NCBI GenBank assembly: GCA_039961735.1
Contig: JABRVX010000064.1
Span: 1 to 49,000, forward strand
Reading direction: 5' to 3'
From: Fimbriimonadia bacterium
Lineage (GTDB): Bacteria; Armatimonadota; Fimbriimonadia; Fimbriimonadales; JABRVX01
Length of the DNA: 49,000 nt
Shown here piece after piece: positions 26,601 through 34,369 of the stretch. Under the pieces are notes generated by a model. That model was not told where the DNA came from. It saw only the letters and a list, made by a program, of their open reading frames with translations, and did not search any database. Both the position numbers and the translations under genes were made by a program. Each line of letters opens with the position of its first letter. The first letter of the stretch is position 1.

Positions 26601-26830
26601 TCAAAGCCCCAGGGTATGCACATCGGTCATGGCCTGAAAGCCAGTGGGAGAAAACCCTGCTTACGGTACGAGAGAAGGTGCTGAAGCTGGTGGCGCGCTT
26701 GGAGCAGGCCTATGTGAAGCCCACGCCCTCCAGCGATCACTGCCCCACGTGCCCGTTCGGCGATTTGTGTCGGACGACGGAAGGTCGTTTTCACGATGGC
26801 GAGCCCTACCCGGAGGAGGCCAGTGACTAG
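23621..26830 (+). CDS. AddB-like helicase-nuclease subunit (PD-(D/E)XK, Fe-S)
   Basis: 1069 residues from GTG. Walker A AGLPGSGKT at about 25-33; the helicase-like core is degenerate as in AddB. The C-terminal RecB-type nuclease (about 765-1055) has VDRIDVDPDG...LILDYKLG, giving the Asp...DxK active site. Four Cys fit the AddB Fe-S clasp: Cys770, then Cys1041, Cys1044 and Cys1050 (CPTCPFGDLC). It would process DNA double-strand ends with the following gene. An odd low-complexity stretch at about residues 697-735 contains a dispersed DNA repeat (25710-25731). Overlaps the next gene by 8 bases. Confidence 0.85.
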   Translation: MLRTGYIGTDTLNPFYPRPTLVVAAGLPGSGKTRYCLQRFLDRPEDVVLVLPGRGHVESAKSLLRGAPEFGETHEFHLDSVQDWSRFIGTVVDLSRGKPFLPASRSTRLAVAATVAGEARSGYFGNVVETLGFQERLADIIEELTSSGLTPGELREAGERGEVTDKRFPEKCHALAGLWERYDALLAEMGMRGPAAAAVAACDVILRAGGLSFPEVWLDGFGLLSQVQVELLCALAERSRVGITLTWVPGSEELFAGASALLRRLEDRFEVVRVDIEADPDVRRSRTMQTLRDTLFLERSEVEGWDEEVLFVSCPNRLAEVEAAARFTLRLLREKPLGLSDIQVVVRDMEAYWPMLEAVWPRFGLTPSRAVERPIANNPFVRFLFSVLTLFARGWQREDVLSHLESSYAFRREDGRRLRRALGGLRGAGVSTWLLRAKELQDEGVECAGQLVELAEWSRRFEGAASPADFAALTRNLATEMGWVGLAAEADDARANEDFLATAAAYRVAEALGVVSKVRGDDRTRLSRFLPKWIGMCRLIPYRVPTKPGIRVLEGPEENTHPPRVGLLLGVLEGVFPRRLSEDAFLTDEERLELRRITGCQLPTGYERAMDERRRFYLAATQPTETLYVFFPRAEEESEALPSLYLDEVRSCFPAGAVRDVLVACGKPLETDGESQLAPSSELCFLEEDKLLRAAACFDRLSMTDKFGPGFGPDGRSMTDPNATSSSDAPFDEWSILPRFPRIQLTEAAMLAGRRPGPIPITELETLNRCAFQHWARYRAGLRGAAGALSRADTGSFLHEILRDAMRGANDADLLDRLTSELQNRLETIRLDVPDWEVHALHAMALRLLTSLAEREVAYRQAVTARPEFLEWRFGEPEIDETANRQRDPRSTSKPLRVHAADGRHVDLAGSVDRIDVDPDGRSMLILDYKLGSDATRRMQRIENAESLQLPLYALAARELLGARAVSMGFDALGGGERMVQTSPSQRDVWRPEVKAPGYAHRSWPESQWEKTLLTVREKVLKLVARLEQAYVKPTPSSDHCPTCPFGDLCRTTEGRFHDGEPYPEEASD
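25710..25731 (+). repeat. Dispersed repeat copy inside the AddB-like coding sequence
   Basis: GCTTCGACAGGCTCAGCATG plus AC at 25710-25731 matches, with one or two differences, the elements at 48834, 48901 and 48984. It is in frame and encodes CFDRLSMTD. CAGCATGACGGA recurs at 25768-25779 and TTTGGGCCGG is doubled in between, so the inserted segment is about 75 bases. Confidence 0.75.
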
Positions 26831-29351
26831 ACACGTCGTACTCACCGAACCGCAATCGCTCGCCGTTACGAGACCGAGAGGACTGGTCTGCGTAGAGGCG
26901 GGTGCGGGCACGGGCAAAACTGCGGTGATCGTGGAGCGTTACCTTCACCTACTTCAGGTGCGTGGGTTGCATCCGTCTGCCATTCTGGCCATCACATACA
27001 CGCGCAAGGCCGCTCAGGAGATGAAGCGACGGATTCTGAAGCGCCTGGGCGAAGTCGGGCTTGGCGCCATGCGCCGCGAGGTCGAGGCCGGCTACATTCA
27101 CACCATCCACGGATTCTGCGAGCGGCTCCTTCGAGAGAACCCCTTCGACGCAGGCATTGACCCTCGATTCAGTGTGCTGGCCTCAACGGACGCTGCACGG
27201 GAGGTGGAGCGTGCCTTTCGCGCCGCCTGCACTTCCTCTCTGAGCAAGACCGATCCGCTCGGGGACCTGTTACAAGCGGGTAGCACGCTGCAGGGTTGGC
27301 GCGATGCAGGAGAGCCGTTCGAAGTGTTGCGCCGTGAAGTGCGTCACTTGCTCGACCGCATTCGCTCCTACGGACTGACGCGCGAAGAGGTCGATCAGTG
27401 GATACAGGACCTGGAGGCGACTGCGGGTAACGCAGCAGGGATTGTCTGCCAACTGATGGCCGAGGTGCCATTAGCCCGCGCGCGCGAGGCATTGCAGAAG
27501 GCGGAGGGTGACCAGCTCCGGCAACTCATCGAGTTGCTTCCCGACTCGCTCGCGGCTGTGGATGCACGACAGGCACTCGCTCACTTCGTCCAGCAGGTAC
27601 TGGCTGTGCGGCCTCGGCAGGTACCACCTGAGGATGTGGCGCTGTGCAATGAGCTTCTGGGTATTGCAGGGGCGCTCGGCAAGTCGCTGGCCGACATAAC
27701 ACCCGAGCGCGAGGAGGTTGCAGCCCGACGCTCTGCTGCGATGCTTCGCCTGGCGTTGTCGACATGGACGATGTATGAGGAAGGCAAGACACGTGCCGCG
27801 GCGCTGGATTTCTCGGACCTCGAGTTGCTGTCCGTCCGACTCTTGGAGACCTGCGAGCCGTTGCGGGAGCGATGTCGCTTGCGCTTCCGGCAGATACTCG
27901 TGGACGAGTTCCAGGACGTGAATCCGCTACAGGCGCGATTGATCCGGTGCCTAGCAGAAGTGGAGAACGTGTGCTTCGTGGGAGACCCCCGACAGGCGAT
28001 CTTCGGGTTCCGGCACGGGGATGTGCGGCAATTCTCCGACTGGGCGGCGGAAACGCAGCGATTGGTCCCAGACGCAGCGTATATTCCCCTGACGGACAGC
28101 TTCCGCTCACGTCCAGGGATTCTGCGTTTCGTGTCGGAGGCGATGCGGCGCGGATGTGGCAAGGACTTCGGCCTCCTGCGCGCCCAACGCTCCAGCGACG
28201 AAAGCGCAGCCGGCGAGGTAGAGATATGGACCGGCGGACGGGACGAACTGCGGGATGCGGACGTGGTAGCCAGAGGCGTTCGACGACTGTTGGCTTCGGG
28301 CGCACTAGTGGGGGACGGGGCGGACCGCAGGCCGGTGCAGGCGGGCGATATCGCAGTGCTGTTCCGAGTAACGACGCCGATAGCCGCCTACAGGGATGCG
28401 CTGATGCGGGTGGGAGTGCCGGCAGTGATCATCCGTGCGGGGCGGTGGTACTGGGTGCAGCATGAGGTGCGCGACGTGCGGAACGGCCTGGCAGCCTTGG
28501 CGAACCCCCACGACGACTTTGCGCTGGCGTGCCTGCTGCGGTCGCCGATGGTGGGCCTCTCTCTGGACGCCTTGACCCTGCTGTGCGCTGACAGGAAAGG
28601 CTCATCCGTGTTCGAGCGGCTAACCGATGGGTCCGTGGAACTGCCTGCCGAGGATAGGGCGAAGGTAGAGGAGATGCTCGGTTGGTTCCAGCCCATCGGT
28701 CGCTTCGTGGACCGTCGTGAGGTTGGCGCCGTGATGGAGGAGATGCTGACTCGCACGCAGTATCGGCCGAAACTCCTCTGTCGAGCCGACGGCGCACGGC
28801 AATTGGCAAACGTGCGAAAGTTGCAGAGCCTGGCCTTCGCAGTGGGCGACGAGAGCATAGCGTCGTTCGTACGGCGGCTGGACAGGATGAAGCGCATCTC
28901 CGACCGGGAGGGCGATGCTCCTATCCACGACGAGGGCGCCGACGCGGTCGGTCTGATGACCATTCACGGCGCCAAAGGGCTAGAGTTTCCGGTAGTAATC
29001 GTTGCGGACGCAGGCAACCTGCCCGGGGCCCAGACCGCTCGTGTTTTCGTGGAGCCTGCCGAGCGGCTGCTCGCAGTGAACATGGACGACGAACCGAGCA
29101 CTATGTTCCGCGAGATGGAGCGTAGGCAACGCATGCGTGAACAGGAAGAGGAGTGGCGTCTGCTGTATGTTGCCATGACCCGGGCTAAGGACAAGCTGGT
29201 GCTGAGCCTGGGACGACCGCGAGGAAGGAGCAGCAACAGGCTGGACTTGCGCCGCGCTTTGGGGCTGAACGTGCAGGCGCCGAATCCTGGGATTCGATCA
29301 CTCCGAGAGGGGGCCGAATTCGTTGTAAGGGACATGTCCGCCGATGAGTGA
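26823..29351 (+). CDS. AddA-like UvrD-family helicase lacking a nuclease domain
   Basis: 842 residues from GTG 26823, inside the end of the AddB-like gene. SF1A helicase motifs run in order: Q-motif-like LTEPQSLAV, Walker A VEAGAGTGKT, Ia ITYTRKAAQEM, II VDEFQDVNPLQ, III FVGDPRQAIFGFR, IV SFRSRPGIL, V VGLMTIHGAKGLEFPVV, VI RLLYVAMTRAKDKL. Typical AddA/RecB proteins continue into a 300-residue nuclease; this one stops 50 residues after motif VI. The heterodimer would therefore have only the AddB-side nuclease. Chi-like sites cannot be told. Confidence 0.88.
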   Translation: MTRHVVLTEPQSLAVTRPRGLVCVEAGAGTGKTAVIVERYLHLLQVRGLHPSAILAITYTRKAAQEMKRRILKRLGEVGLGAMRREVEAGYIHTIHGFCERLLRENPFDAGIDPRFSVLASTDAAREVERAFRAACTSSLSKTDPLGDLLQAGSTLQGWRDAGEPFEVLRREVRHLLDRIRSYGLTREEVDQWIQDLEATAGNAAGIVCQLMAEVPLARAREALQKAEGDQLRQLIELLPDSLAAVDARQALAHFVQQVLAVRPRQVPPEDVALCNELLGIAGALGKSLADITPEREEVAARRSAAMLRLALSTWTMYEEGKTRAAALDFSDLELLSVRLLETCEPLRERCRLRFRQILVDEFQDVNPLQARLIRCLAEVENVCFVGDPRQAIFGFRHGDVRQFSDWAAETQRLVPDAAYIPLTDSFRSRPGILRFVSEAMRRGCGKDFGLLRAQRSSDESAAGEVEIWTGGRDELRDADVVARGVRRLLASGALVGDGADRRPVQAGDIAVLFRVTTPIAAYRDALMRVGVPAVIIRAGRWYWVQHEVRDVRNGLAALANPHDDFALACLLRSPMVGLSLDALTLLCADRKGSSVFERLTDGSVELPAEDRAKVEEMLGWFQPIGRFVDRREVGAVMEEMLTRTQYRPKLLCRADGARQLANVRKLQSLAFAVGDESIASFVRRLDRMKRISDREGDAPIHDEGADAVGLMTIHGAKGLEFPVVIVADAGNLPGAQTARVFVEPAERLLAVNMDDEPSTMFREMERRQRMREQEEEWRLLYVAMTRAKDKLVLSLGRPRGRSSNRLDLRRALGLNVQAPNPGIRSLREGAEFVVRDMSADE

Positions 29352-30261
29352 GGAGCAGTTCGCCGGACTGGTGGGGGGAGGGTCGGTCACCGAGTGTGTG
29401 TTGTGCAACGCGCAAGGCGAGGTGGTGGGTGTTGGGTGCGCTGGGCCGTGCAACACCAACTTCGTGCGCGAGTCGGAAGCGAGGGCCGCGATTCGCGAGG
29501 CAGTTTCGCAGGCATTCGCGAACGTCGGTAGATGCGTCGCTGCAGGCGTGGCGGTGGCCGGTGGGTTCTCCGAGGAGACGCCGGGATTGGAGGCGGCAGG
29601 GGCGGGTCTGTCGGAGCGATGCGGTCGCGTGGTCCGCTACGCCGAGCACCAGGCTGCCTTGGCAGCGTGTGGAGTGTATGAAGACGAGGGTGTGGCGGTG
29701 GTGGCGGGCACTGGCAGCAGTGCCGTTGCCTACAGAAATGGCCGTCATGCGAGTGCCGGTGGATGGGGCTCCTTGCTGGGGGACGAGGGTAGCGGTTGGG
29801 ACATCGCTGTGAAGGCGCTACGCGCAGCCACGCGCTCGCACGATGGCGCCGGTCCGAAGAGCGAGCCGCTGGAACGAGCAGTGAAGGAGCACTTCGGCGC
29901 AGACTGCCTGTGGGACTTGGTTCGGGTGGTGTATCGCGATGGGGTGCCTAGGGCGCGGATTGCGGCGCTGTGTAAACGGCTGGCGGTCGAGCAAGACGAC
30001 CCGGTGGTCGCAGGGTTGTTCTCCCGTGCGGCAGCCGACCTCGCGGCAGTTGCAGTGGCGGCTGCAGCCAAACTGTATGACAGAAGCGATCCAGTTACGT
30101 TCGCGCTGAGCGGCGGAGTGTGGAAGGCAGGCGACCCACTCTGCGAAACATTTCGAGAGATGGTGCGGGTGAGGTATGGAGGCGCGCGGTTTGTCTCTGA
30201 GCAACGCTCGCCCGCACATGGGTTGGCGATACGGACGATGACAGACTGGAGAAAGCGGTGA
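29344..30261 (+). CDS. BadF/BadG/NAGK-type ATPase, probable amino-sugar kinase
   Basis: 305 residues, overlapping the helicase gene by 8 bases. ASKHA-fold sugar-kinase features: N-terminal GGGSVTECVLCNAQGEVVG (phosphate-1 region, though the usual DGGGT Asp is absent), VVAGTGSSAVAY (phosphate-2), GGWGSLLGDEGSGWDIA (typical of N-acetylglucosamine kinases) and FALSGGVW (adenosine loop). With two SIS proteins next, amino-sugar phosphorylation, perhaps of recycled wall sugars, is the best guess. The N-terminus lacks the acidic residue, which may weaken ATP use or reflect a wrong start. Confidence 0.8.
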   Translation: MSEEQFAGLVGGGSVTECVLCNAQGEVVGVGCAGPCNTNFVRESEARAAIREAVSQAFANVGRCVAAGVAVAGGFSEETPGLEAAGAGLSERCGRVVRYAEHQAALAACGVYEDEGVAVVAGTGSSAVAYRNGRHASAGGWGSLLGDEGSGWDIAVKALRAATRSHDGAGPKSEPLERAVKEHFGADCLWDLVRVVYRDGVPRARIAALCKRLAVEQDDPVVAGLFSRAAADLAAVAVAAAAKLYDRSDPVTFALSGGVWKAGDPLCETFREMVRVRYGGARFVSEQRSPAHGLAIRTMTDWRKR

Positions 30262-31001
30262 GCGCACTGGATACCTACTTCGACACGGTGATGCAGCGTG
30301 TCGAGTCGTTGCGTGTTACCTCTGCCGAGGCGATCCGGGAGGTAGCAGATGCGTGCGTACGCTCACTGCTTGCCGGGGGCGCGATTCACGTGTACGACAC
30401 GGGTCACCTGGTCTCCCGCGAGATGATCAACCGGGCGGGTGGATTGGCGGCGTTCGTTCCGCTTAGCTTCGCACTCACTGTGGATAACCCGCATCCGTCG
30501 CGAGATAGCGAGGTGGACCTACGAGGCGACAAGCCTGCGACCACGGACTTGGTGCGAGCTGCCTTGGCACAGAGCAACCTGCGAGCCGGGGACGTGTTGG
30601 TCCTCGGCTCCGTGTCGGGTGTGTCCCCCACAGTGGTGGAACTGGCACTCCAGGCCAACGAGATGCAGGTGGTGACCGTAGCCCTCACGTCTTTCGAGTA
30701 CAGCGATAGATTGGAGTCGAGGCACCCGAGTGGCAAACGGCTGCGCGAGGTGACCACGTGGGCGATAGACAACGGTGCACCCTTCGGCGATGCCATGCTG
30801 ACAGTGGAGGGGCTCCGGCACCCTTGCTGTCCGTTTTCGGGGCTCGGTGCGGTGTTGTGCCTGTGGGCGTTAGTGGCCGAAGTCTGCGAACGACTGGGAG
30901 AAAAGGGAAGCGCTCCTACGGTGTACCCGAGCATCAATCTGCCGGACGGTCCCGCACTGTACGCGGAGGAAAGGAAGCGAGTTACAGAGCGTGGGTTCTA
31001 G
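30258..31001 (+). CDS. SIS-domain sugar-phosphate protein, UPF0309-like (copy 1)
   Basis: 247 residues from GTG in a GTGA overlap with the kinase. The SIS core has IHVYDTGHLVSREMINRAGG and LVLGSVSGVSPTVVELA (phosphosugar-binding Ser/Gly loops), then SGKRLREVTTWAIDNGAPFGDA, diagnostic of the UPF0309/SIS_2 branch. SIS proteins isomerise or bind phosphosugars. The reaction is unknown; an amino-sugar phosphate from the neighbouring kinase would be a natural ligand. Confidence 0.85.
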   Translation: MSALDTYFDTVMQRVESLRVTSAEAIREVADACVRSLLAGGAIHVYDTGHLVSREMINRAGGLAAFVPLSFALTVDNPHPSRDSEVDLRGDKPATTDLVRAALAQSNLRAGDVLVLGSVSGVSPTVVELALQANEMQVVTVALTSFEYSDRLESRHPSGKRLREVTTWAIDNGAPFGDAMLTVEGLRHPCCPFSGLGAVLCLWALVAEVCERLGEKGSAPTVYPSINLPDGPALYAEERKRVTERGF

Positions 31002-31737
31002 CGGCACATTGCCATATTTCGATGAGTTGCGAGTAGTGCTGGCCGAGATAGAGCGCCGTAGCGCGGGGGCCATTCGCACCGCTGGTGAGTGGGTGGCCGA
31101 GGCGGTGGGGCAGGATCATCTGGTATGGGTGTTCGGATCGGGCCACGCGGGCATCGTGACCGACGAGAGCTTCTATCGGGCAGGTGGTCCTGCGTGTGTA
31201 GGGCCGATTCACCTTCCCGGGTTGCTGACCACGGATAGGCCTATCACCGTCACCACCGAGAACGAGCGTCGAGACGGCTACGCGGCAGAGCGAATGGCCG
31301 AGGTGCCTGTTAGTGTGGGCGACGTGCTGATCGTACACTCGGTGTCAGGCCGCAACCCTGCGCCGGTGGAAGTCGCGGTAGAGGGCAAGCGTCGGAGCGC
31401 GAGAACAATCGGCATTCTCAGCGCCGAGTGGGCGAGCACCCTCACGCCACGAAGCATCACGGGGAAACGGTTGCAGGACGTGGTGGACCTTGTGATTGAC
31501 AACTGCGTGCCCGCGGGTGATGCGTGTGTGCGGCTGGAGGGAATGGCGGTGCGATGCTGCCCGCTGTCGTCCGCCGTAGGTATCGCGATTCTGCACTCGA
31601 TCTTTGCTGCAGCGTGGCAGGTGTTAGTCGCCAGAGGCATCGAGCCACCGGTATTCCGCTCGGCCAACGAGGAGGGCGGCGACGAGTGGAACCGCGCGCT
31701 ACTGGATCGGTACCGCGGACGGTTCGGCCATCTCTAA
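30991..31737 (+). CDS. SIS-domain sugar-phosphate protein, UPF0309-like (copy 2)
   Basis: 248 residues from GTG, overlapping copy 1 by 11 bases. Clearly paralogous to it: VFGSGHAGIVTDESFYRAGG, IVHSVSGRNPAPVEVAVEG and ITGKRLQDVVDLVIDNCVPAGDA align with the matching blocks. The pair may form a heteromer or act on two related sugars. Its 3' end overlaps the convergent sugar transferase by 39 bases. Confidence 0.85.
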   Translation: MGSSGTLPYFDELRVVLAEIERRSAGAIRTAGEWVAEAVGQDHLVWVFGSGHAGIVTDESFYRAGGPACVGPIHLPGLLTTDRPITVTTENERRDGYAAERMAEVPVSVGDVLIVHSVSGRNPAPVEVAVEGKRRSARTIGILSAEWASTLTPRSITGKRLQDVVDLVIDNCVPAGDACVRLEGMAVRCCPLSSAVGIAILHSIFAAAWQVLVARGIEPPVFRSANEEGGDEWNRALLDRYRGRFGHL

Positions 31738-32391
31738 GTCCGCGACATCGTCCGCTGTGGCCGAGTGCCCCTTCAACGGTCGAATGGGTAGGCAGACAAG
31801 CAGCGTGAGCAGTAGACAGCGAAGGTCGGTTAGGAATGTCGGGCGCTGTGCGTATGCCACGTCGGAAGCAATTTTCTTCGGCAGCAGCACGTGCTCGTAG
31901 AAGGCATCGGGATCGGAGGATGCCGCGAGCACCTCTTCCTCGTTACGGCACCAGATCTGCGTAGGCCCCGTGATGCCGGGGCGGATGCTTAGGATTACAC
32001 GCCGCTGCTCGTCGGGGTAGTTGTAGCGGATGTAATGCGGTGACTGCGGCCTCGGCCCGACCAGGCTCATGTCGCCGAGCAGCACGTTCCAGATTTGCGG
32101 CACCTCGTCCAGCTTGCTCTTGCGCAGGAACCGGCCAACGCGAGTGACACGTGGGTCGTCGGCCGTGGTCACTGCCGCGCCGATGCGGTCGGCGTTCATC
32201 TGCATGGTGCGGAACTTCAGCATGCGGAAACGGCGTCCCGCCTTGCCGCAGCGCACGTGGCGATAGAAGACCGGTCCAGGGGAGTCGAGCTTGATTGCGA
32301 CCGCGACCAGCGGCACCAACACCACGAGTAGCGACAGTGCCGGCACCGCTACGATAATGTCCATCATACGCTTGAGCCAGGCGTATGTCAC
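31699..32391 (-). CDS. Undecaprenyl-phosphate sugar phosphotransferase (bacterial sugar transferase)
   Basis: 230 residues from GTG 32391. One N-terminal membrane helix (KRMMDIIVAVPALSLLVVLVPLVAVAIKL) and the catalytic block MLKFRTMQ, RFLRKSKLDEVPQIWNVLLGDMSLVGPRP, then RPGITGPTQIW. Such enzymes start extracellular polysaccharide or glycan synthesis by loading a sugar phosphate onto the lipid carrier. The C-terminal tail (about 40 residues) is unremarkable. The frame runs upstream through a repeat but the family starts here. Probably transcribed with the glycosyltransferase 90 bases upstream. Confidence 0.88.
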   Translation of the reverse strand: MTYAWLKRMMDIIVAVPALSLLVVLVPLVAVAIKLDSPGPVFYRHVRCGKAGRRFRMLKFRTMQMNADRIGAAVTTADDPRVTRVGRFLRKSKLDEVPQIWNVLLGDMSLVGPRPQSPHYIRYNYPDEQRRVILSIRPGITGPTQIWCRNEEEVLAASSDPDAFYEHVLLPKKIASDVAYAQRPTFLTDLRCLLLTLLVCLPIRPLKGHSATADDVADLEMAEPSAVPIQ

Positions 32392-32405
32392 AGGGAACCA
32401 GCCTT

Positions 32406-32436
32406 CCTCCCCTTGTAGCGAAGCAGCAGGGGGAGG
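32406..32436. repeat. GC-rich inverted repeat between the two glycan genes
   Basis: CCTCCCCTTG (32406-32415) pairs with CAGGGGGAGG (32427-32436), one mismatch, around TAGCGAAGCAG. With the adjoining GGTTAGGGTGTGGGT it looks like one of the CCCTAACCCTCCCC-type dispersed repeats common in many bacterial genomes. As RNA on the minus strand it would fold upstream of the sugar-transferase start. Confidence 0.5.
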
Positions 32437-32480
32437 GTTAGGGTGTGGGTCAACATCCGCATACCAATCACTCCCGCCGA

Positions 32481-33557
32481 CTAAGCGGCGGCCTCCTCCA
32501 TGGCTTCGGTTACGGCTGTCAATTGGGGTGCCGGTCGCGCGGCAACCGCAGCGCCGGACCAACGGCGCGCGGTGAGCAGTCCTGCGATCACGCCGACACC
32601 ATGGCTAAAGTGGAGGATCGGGAACACGAGAGGTGTTAGTAATGCTTCCCATAGCCTACTGGTCGCCAACAACTCGACTGCGGCATTCGCGCCGCCCAAC
32701 AAGTAGAGAGCCGCGAGGACCACGAGTACGCCCAGAGGAACGGGAGACAGCACCGATCCCGCCGCGAGCAGTGACGCAACCGCGACCATGATTCCTGGCA
32801 CGGCATGCCGAAACGCGTAGGCCTCGGGGCAGACCAGCCACGAGTACACGCACCACTTGCCATCGGCATACTTTTGTCGCGCCAACGCCGAGAGCGAGGG
32901 CCGAGCGAAGTACTCGCACCGAATCTCGGGGTCCAAGTAGATGCGTCCTCCCGCCGAGCGGATGCGCGCGTTCAGCTCGTAGTCCTGGTGGCGCGTCAGG
33001 CATTCGCGGTAAAGGCCGGCCTTCTCGAACGCCTCGCGGCGGAAGGCTCCGAAAGGCACCGTGTCCACCCAGCCCGACTTCGCGCCGGTTCGGTAGGCCG
33101 AGCCCCCAACGCCGAAGCCGTGGGCGAGAGCAAGCGAGATCGCTCTCGCCCAAGCACCCCGCCCGCCGGGCCGTGTCACCCACACTCCACCGACATTCCA
33201 CGCCCCTGTCCTCCGCAGGGTCTCGACCGAACGGGCAATGTAGTCCGACGGATACATAGCGTGAGCGTCCACGCGCACGATAATCTCTCCGCGGGCCGCG
33301 CGTATGCACAGGTTCATCGCATAGGGAACCGTTCGATTGGGGTTCTCCATCAGCCTTATTCGCGGGTCCTCGGTGGCCACGCGAGACACGATCTCTGCGG
33401 TACGGTCTTCACTGGCACCGTTCGCCACGATAATCTCCATCCGCTCTGCCGGATAGTCGGAGCACAGCAGCGACCGCAGGCAGGACTCGATGAACCGCTC
33501 TTCGTTGCGCGCCGGAAGCACCACGCTCACGAAGGGCTGGGCGTCGGACTCGGACAT
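32481..33557 (-). CDS. Family 2 glycosyltransferase, membrane-bound
   Basis: 358 residues. The GT-A domain at about 8-235 shows VSVVLPARNEERFIESCL, the DxD-type VRVDAHAMYP, VPFGAFRREAFEKAG and TRHQDYELNARIRSAGG (acceptor-side ED-like motif). Three or four membrane helices follow (about 250-330). The layout matches succinoglycan/ExoA-type transferases. Together with the sugar transferase it suggests an exopolysaccharide or surface glycan; the rest of that pathway is not in the window. Confidence 0.88.
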   Translation of the reverse strand: MSESDAQPFVSVVLPARNEERFIESCLRSLLCSDYPAERMEIIVANGASEDRTAEIVSRVATEDPRIRLMENPNRTVPYAMNLCIRAARGEIIVRVDAHAMYPSDYIARSVETLRRTGAWNVGGVWVTRPGGRGAWARAISLALAHGFGVGGSAYRTGAKSGWVDTVPFGAFRREAFEKAGLYRECLTRHQDYELNARIRSAGGRIYLDPEIRCEYFARPSLSALARQKYADGKWCVYSWLVCPEAYAFRHAVPGIMVAVASLLAAGSVLSPVPLGVLVVLAALYLLGGANAAVELLATSRLWEALLTPLVFPILHFSHGVGVIAGLLTARRWSGAAVAARPAPQLTAVTEAMEEAAA

Positions 33558-33616
33558 TCGGGCGTCTCTCCTCGATGGCTATCTAATCTACTTATGGGCA
33601 ATCGGGAGACCGAGCT

Positions 33617-34369
33617 TTACCGAGTAAGCAAGTCCACCTCGTCTACAGCTTTCTCCAGTGCGGTTAACTCCGACTGGTGTCGCTGAAGGCTCTGGATCAA
33701 CTCGTCCGAGGGCATTTCGACCTTCGCACCAGTGACACGGTGGTCCAGGAGCCGCAAGCGGAGGTTGTCCAGGGAGCTGACGAGCAGGTCCACCTGTGCT
33801 TCGGTGCGCTCGACGCCCGCGAGCATCCTCTGGTATTGCTCACGGTAGTCGCTTCGGCTTTTGCGTGCGAGGTCGTAGAGAGTCCGCGCCTGCTCGTCCA
33901 ACGCAGGCGGCTCGATGCGGATGCCTCGTACCGGCACGTCCCTCGGCTCGAGCCCCTCCAGCATGTGACGCACCGCGTCGGCTCGGAGAAGGGCGAGGTA
34001 CATCGCGTCTACCAGGCGGTGCACGGAATCGGGCGTCTCGCTGAGGGTCTGCTTCAGAACGCGTGGGCTCTTCCGGTAGGCTCGCTCGAAGCGCCTCACA
34101 CGGTCCTGCACTCTATCCCACAGCTCCTTGTAGTGAAGGCTTCGGAAGCGGTAGTTCCCTCGGCTCAGCAGTGCGCTCAGTGTCCATCCAGAGAAACCAA
34201 GGGCGAGAGGGACCAGTAGCGCGACGATGGAGCCTCCCATCTGAACTGCCACCATGGGCACGATGCAGCTAGCGGGCAAGAGTGTTAGGGCGAGCCCCAG
34301 AACAATCGGCCCAGGCCGGCCCAGCGTGCGAAGAAACAGCTTCAGCTCTGCTCGTTCTCGCTCACTCAT
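33617..34369 (-). CDS. Two-helix membrane protein with long coiled coil, unknown
   Basis: 250 residues from ATG 34369, overlapping the gatA stop (ATGA). Two membrane segments (about 21-40 and 44-66) are followed by a highly charged, helical C-terminal domain (about 75-250; many Arg/Glu/Leu heptads such as VQDRVRRFERAYRK and SLQRHQSELTALEKAVDEVD). No family recognised. The coupling to gatCA is likely positional rather than functional. Confidence 0.7.
   Translation of the reverse strand: MSERERAELKLFLRTLGRPGPIVLGLALTLLPASCIVPMVAVQMGGSIVALLVPLALGFSGWTLSALLSRGNYRFRSLHYKELWDRVQDRVRRFERAYRKSPRVLKQTLSETPDSVHRLVDAMYLALLRADAVRHMLEGLEPRDVPVRGIRIEPPALDEQARTLYDLARKSRSDYREQYQRMLAGVERTEAQVDLLVSSLDNLRLRLLDHRVTGAKVEMPSDELIQSLQRHQSELTALEKAVDEVDLLTR

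Noticed and set aside
32391-32562. Longer N-terminus of the sugar transferase
   Set aside because: The extra 57 codons read through a GC-rich repeat (DPHPNPPPAASLQGEEGW) and overlap the glycosyltransferase end; the family starts at the GTG chosen.
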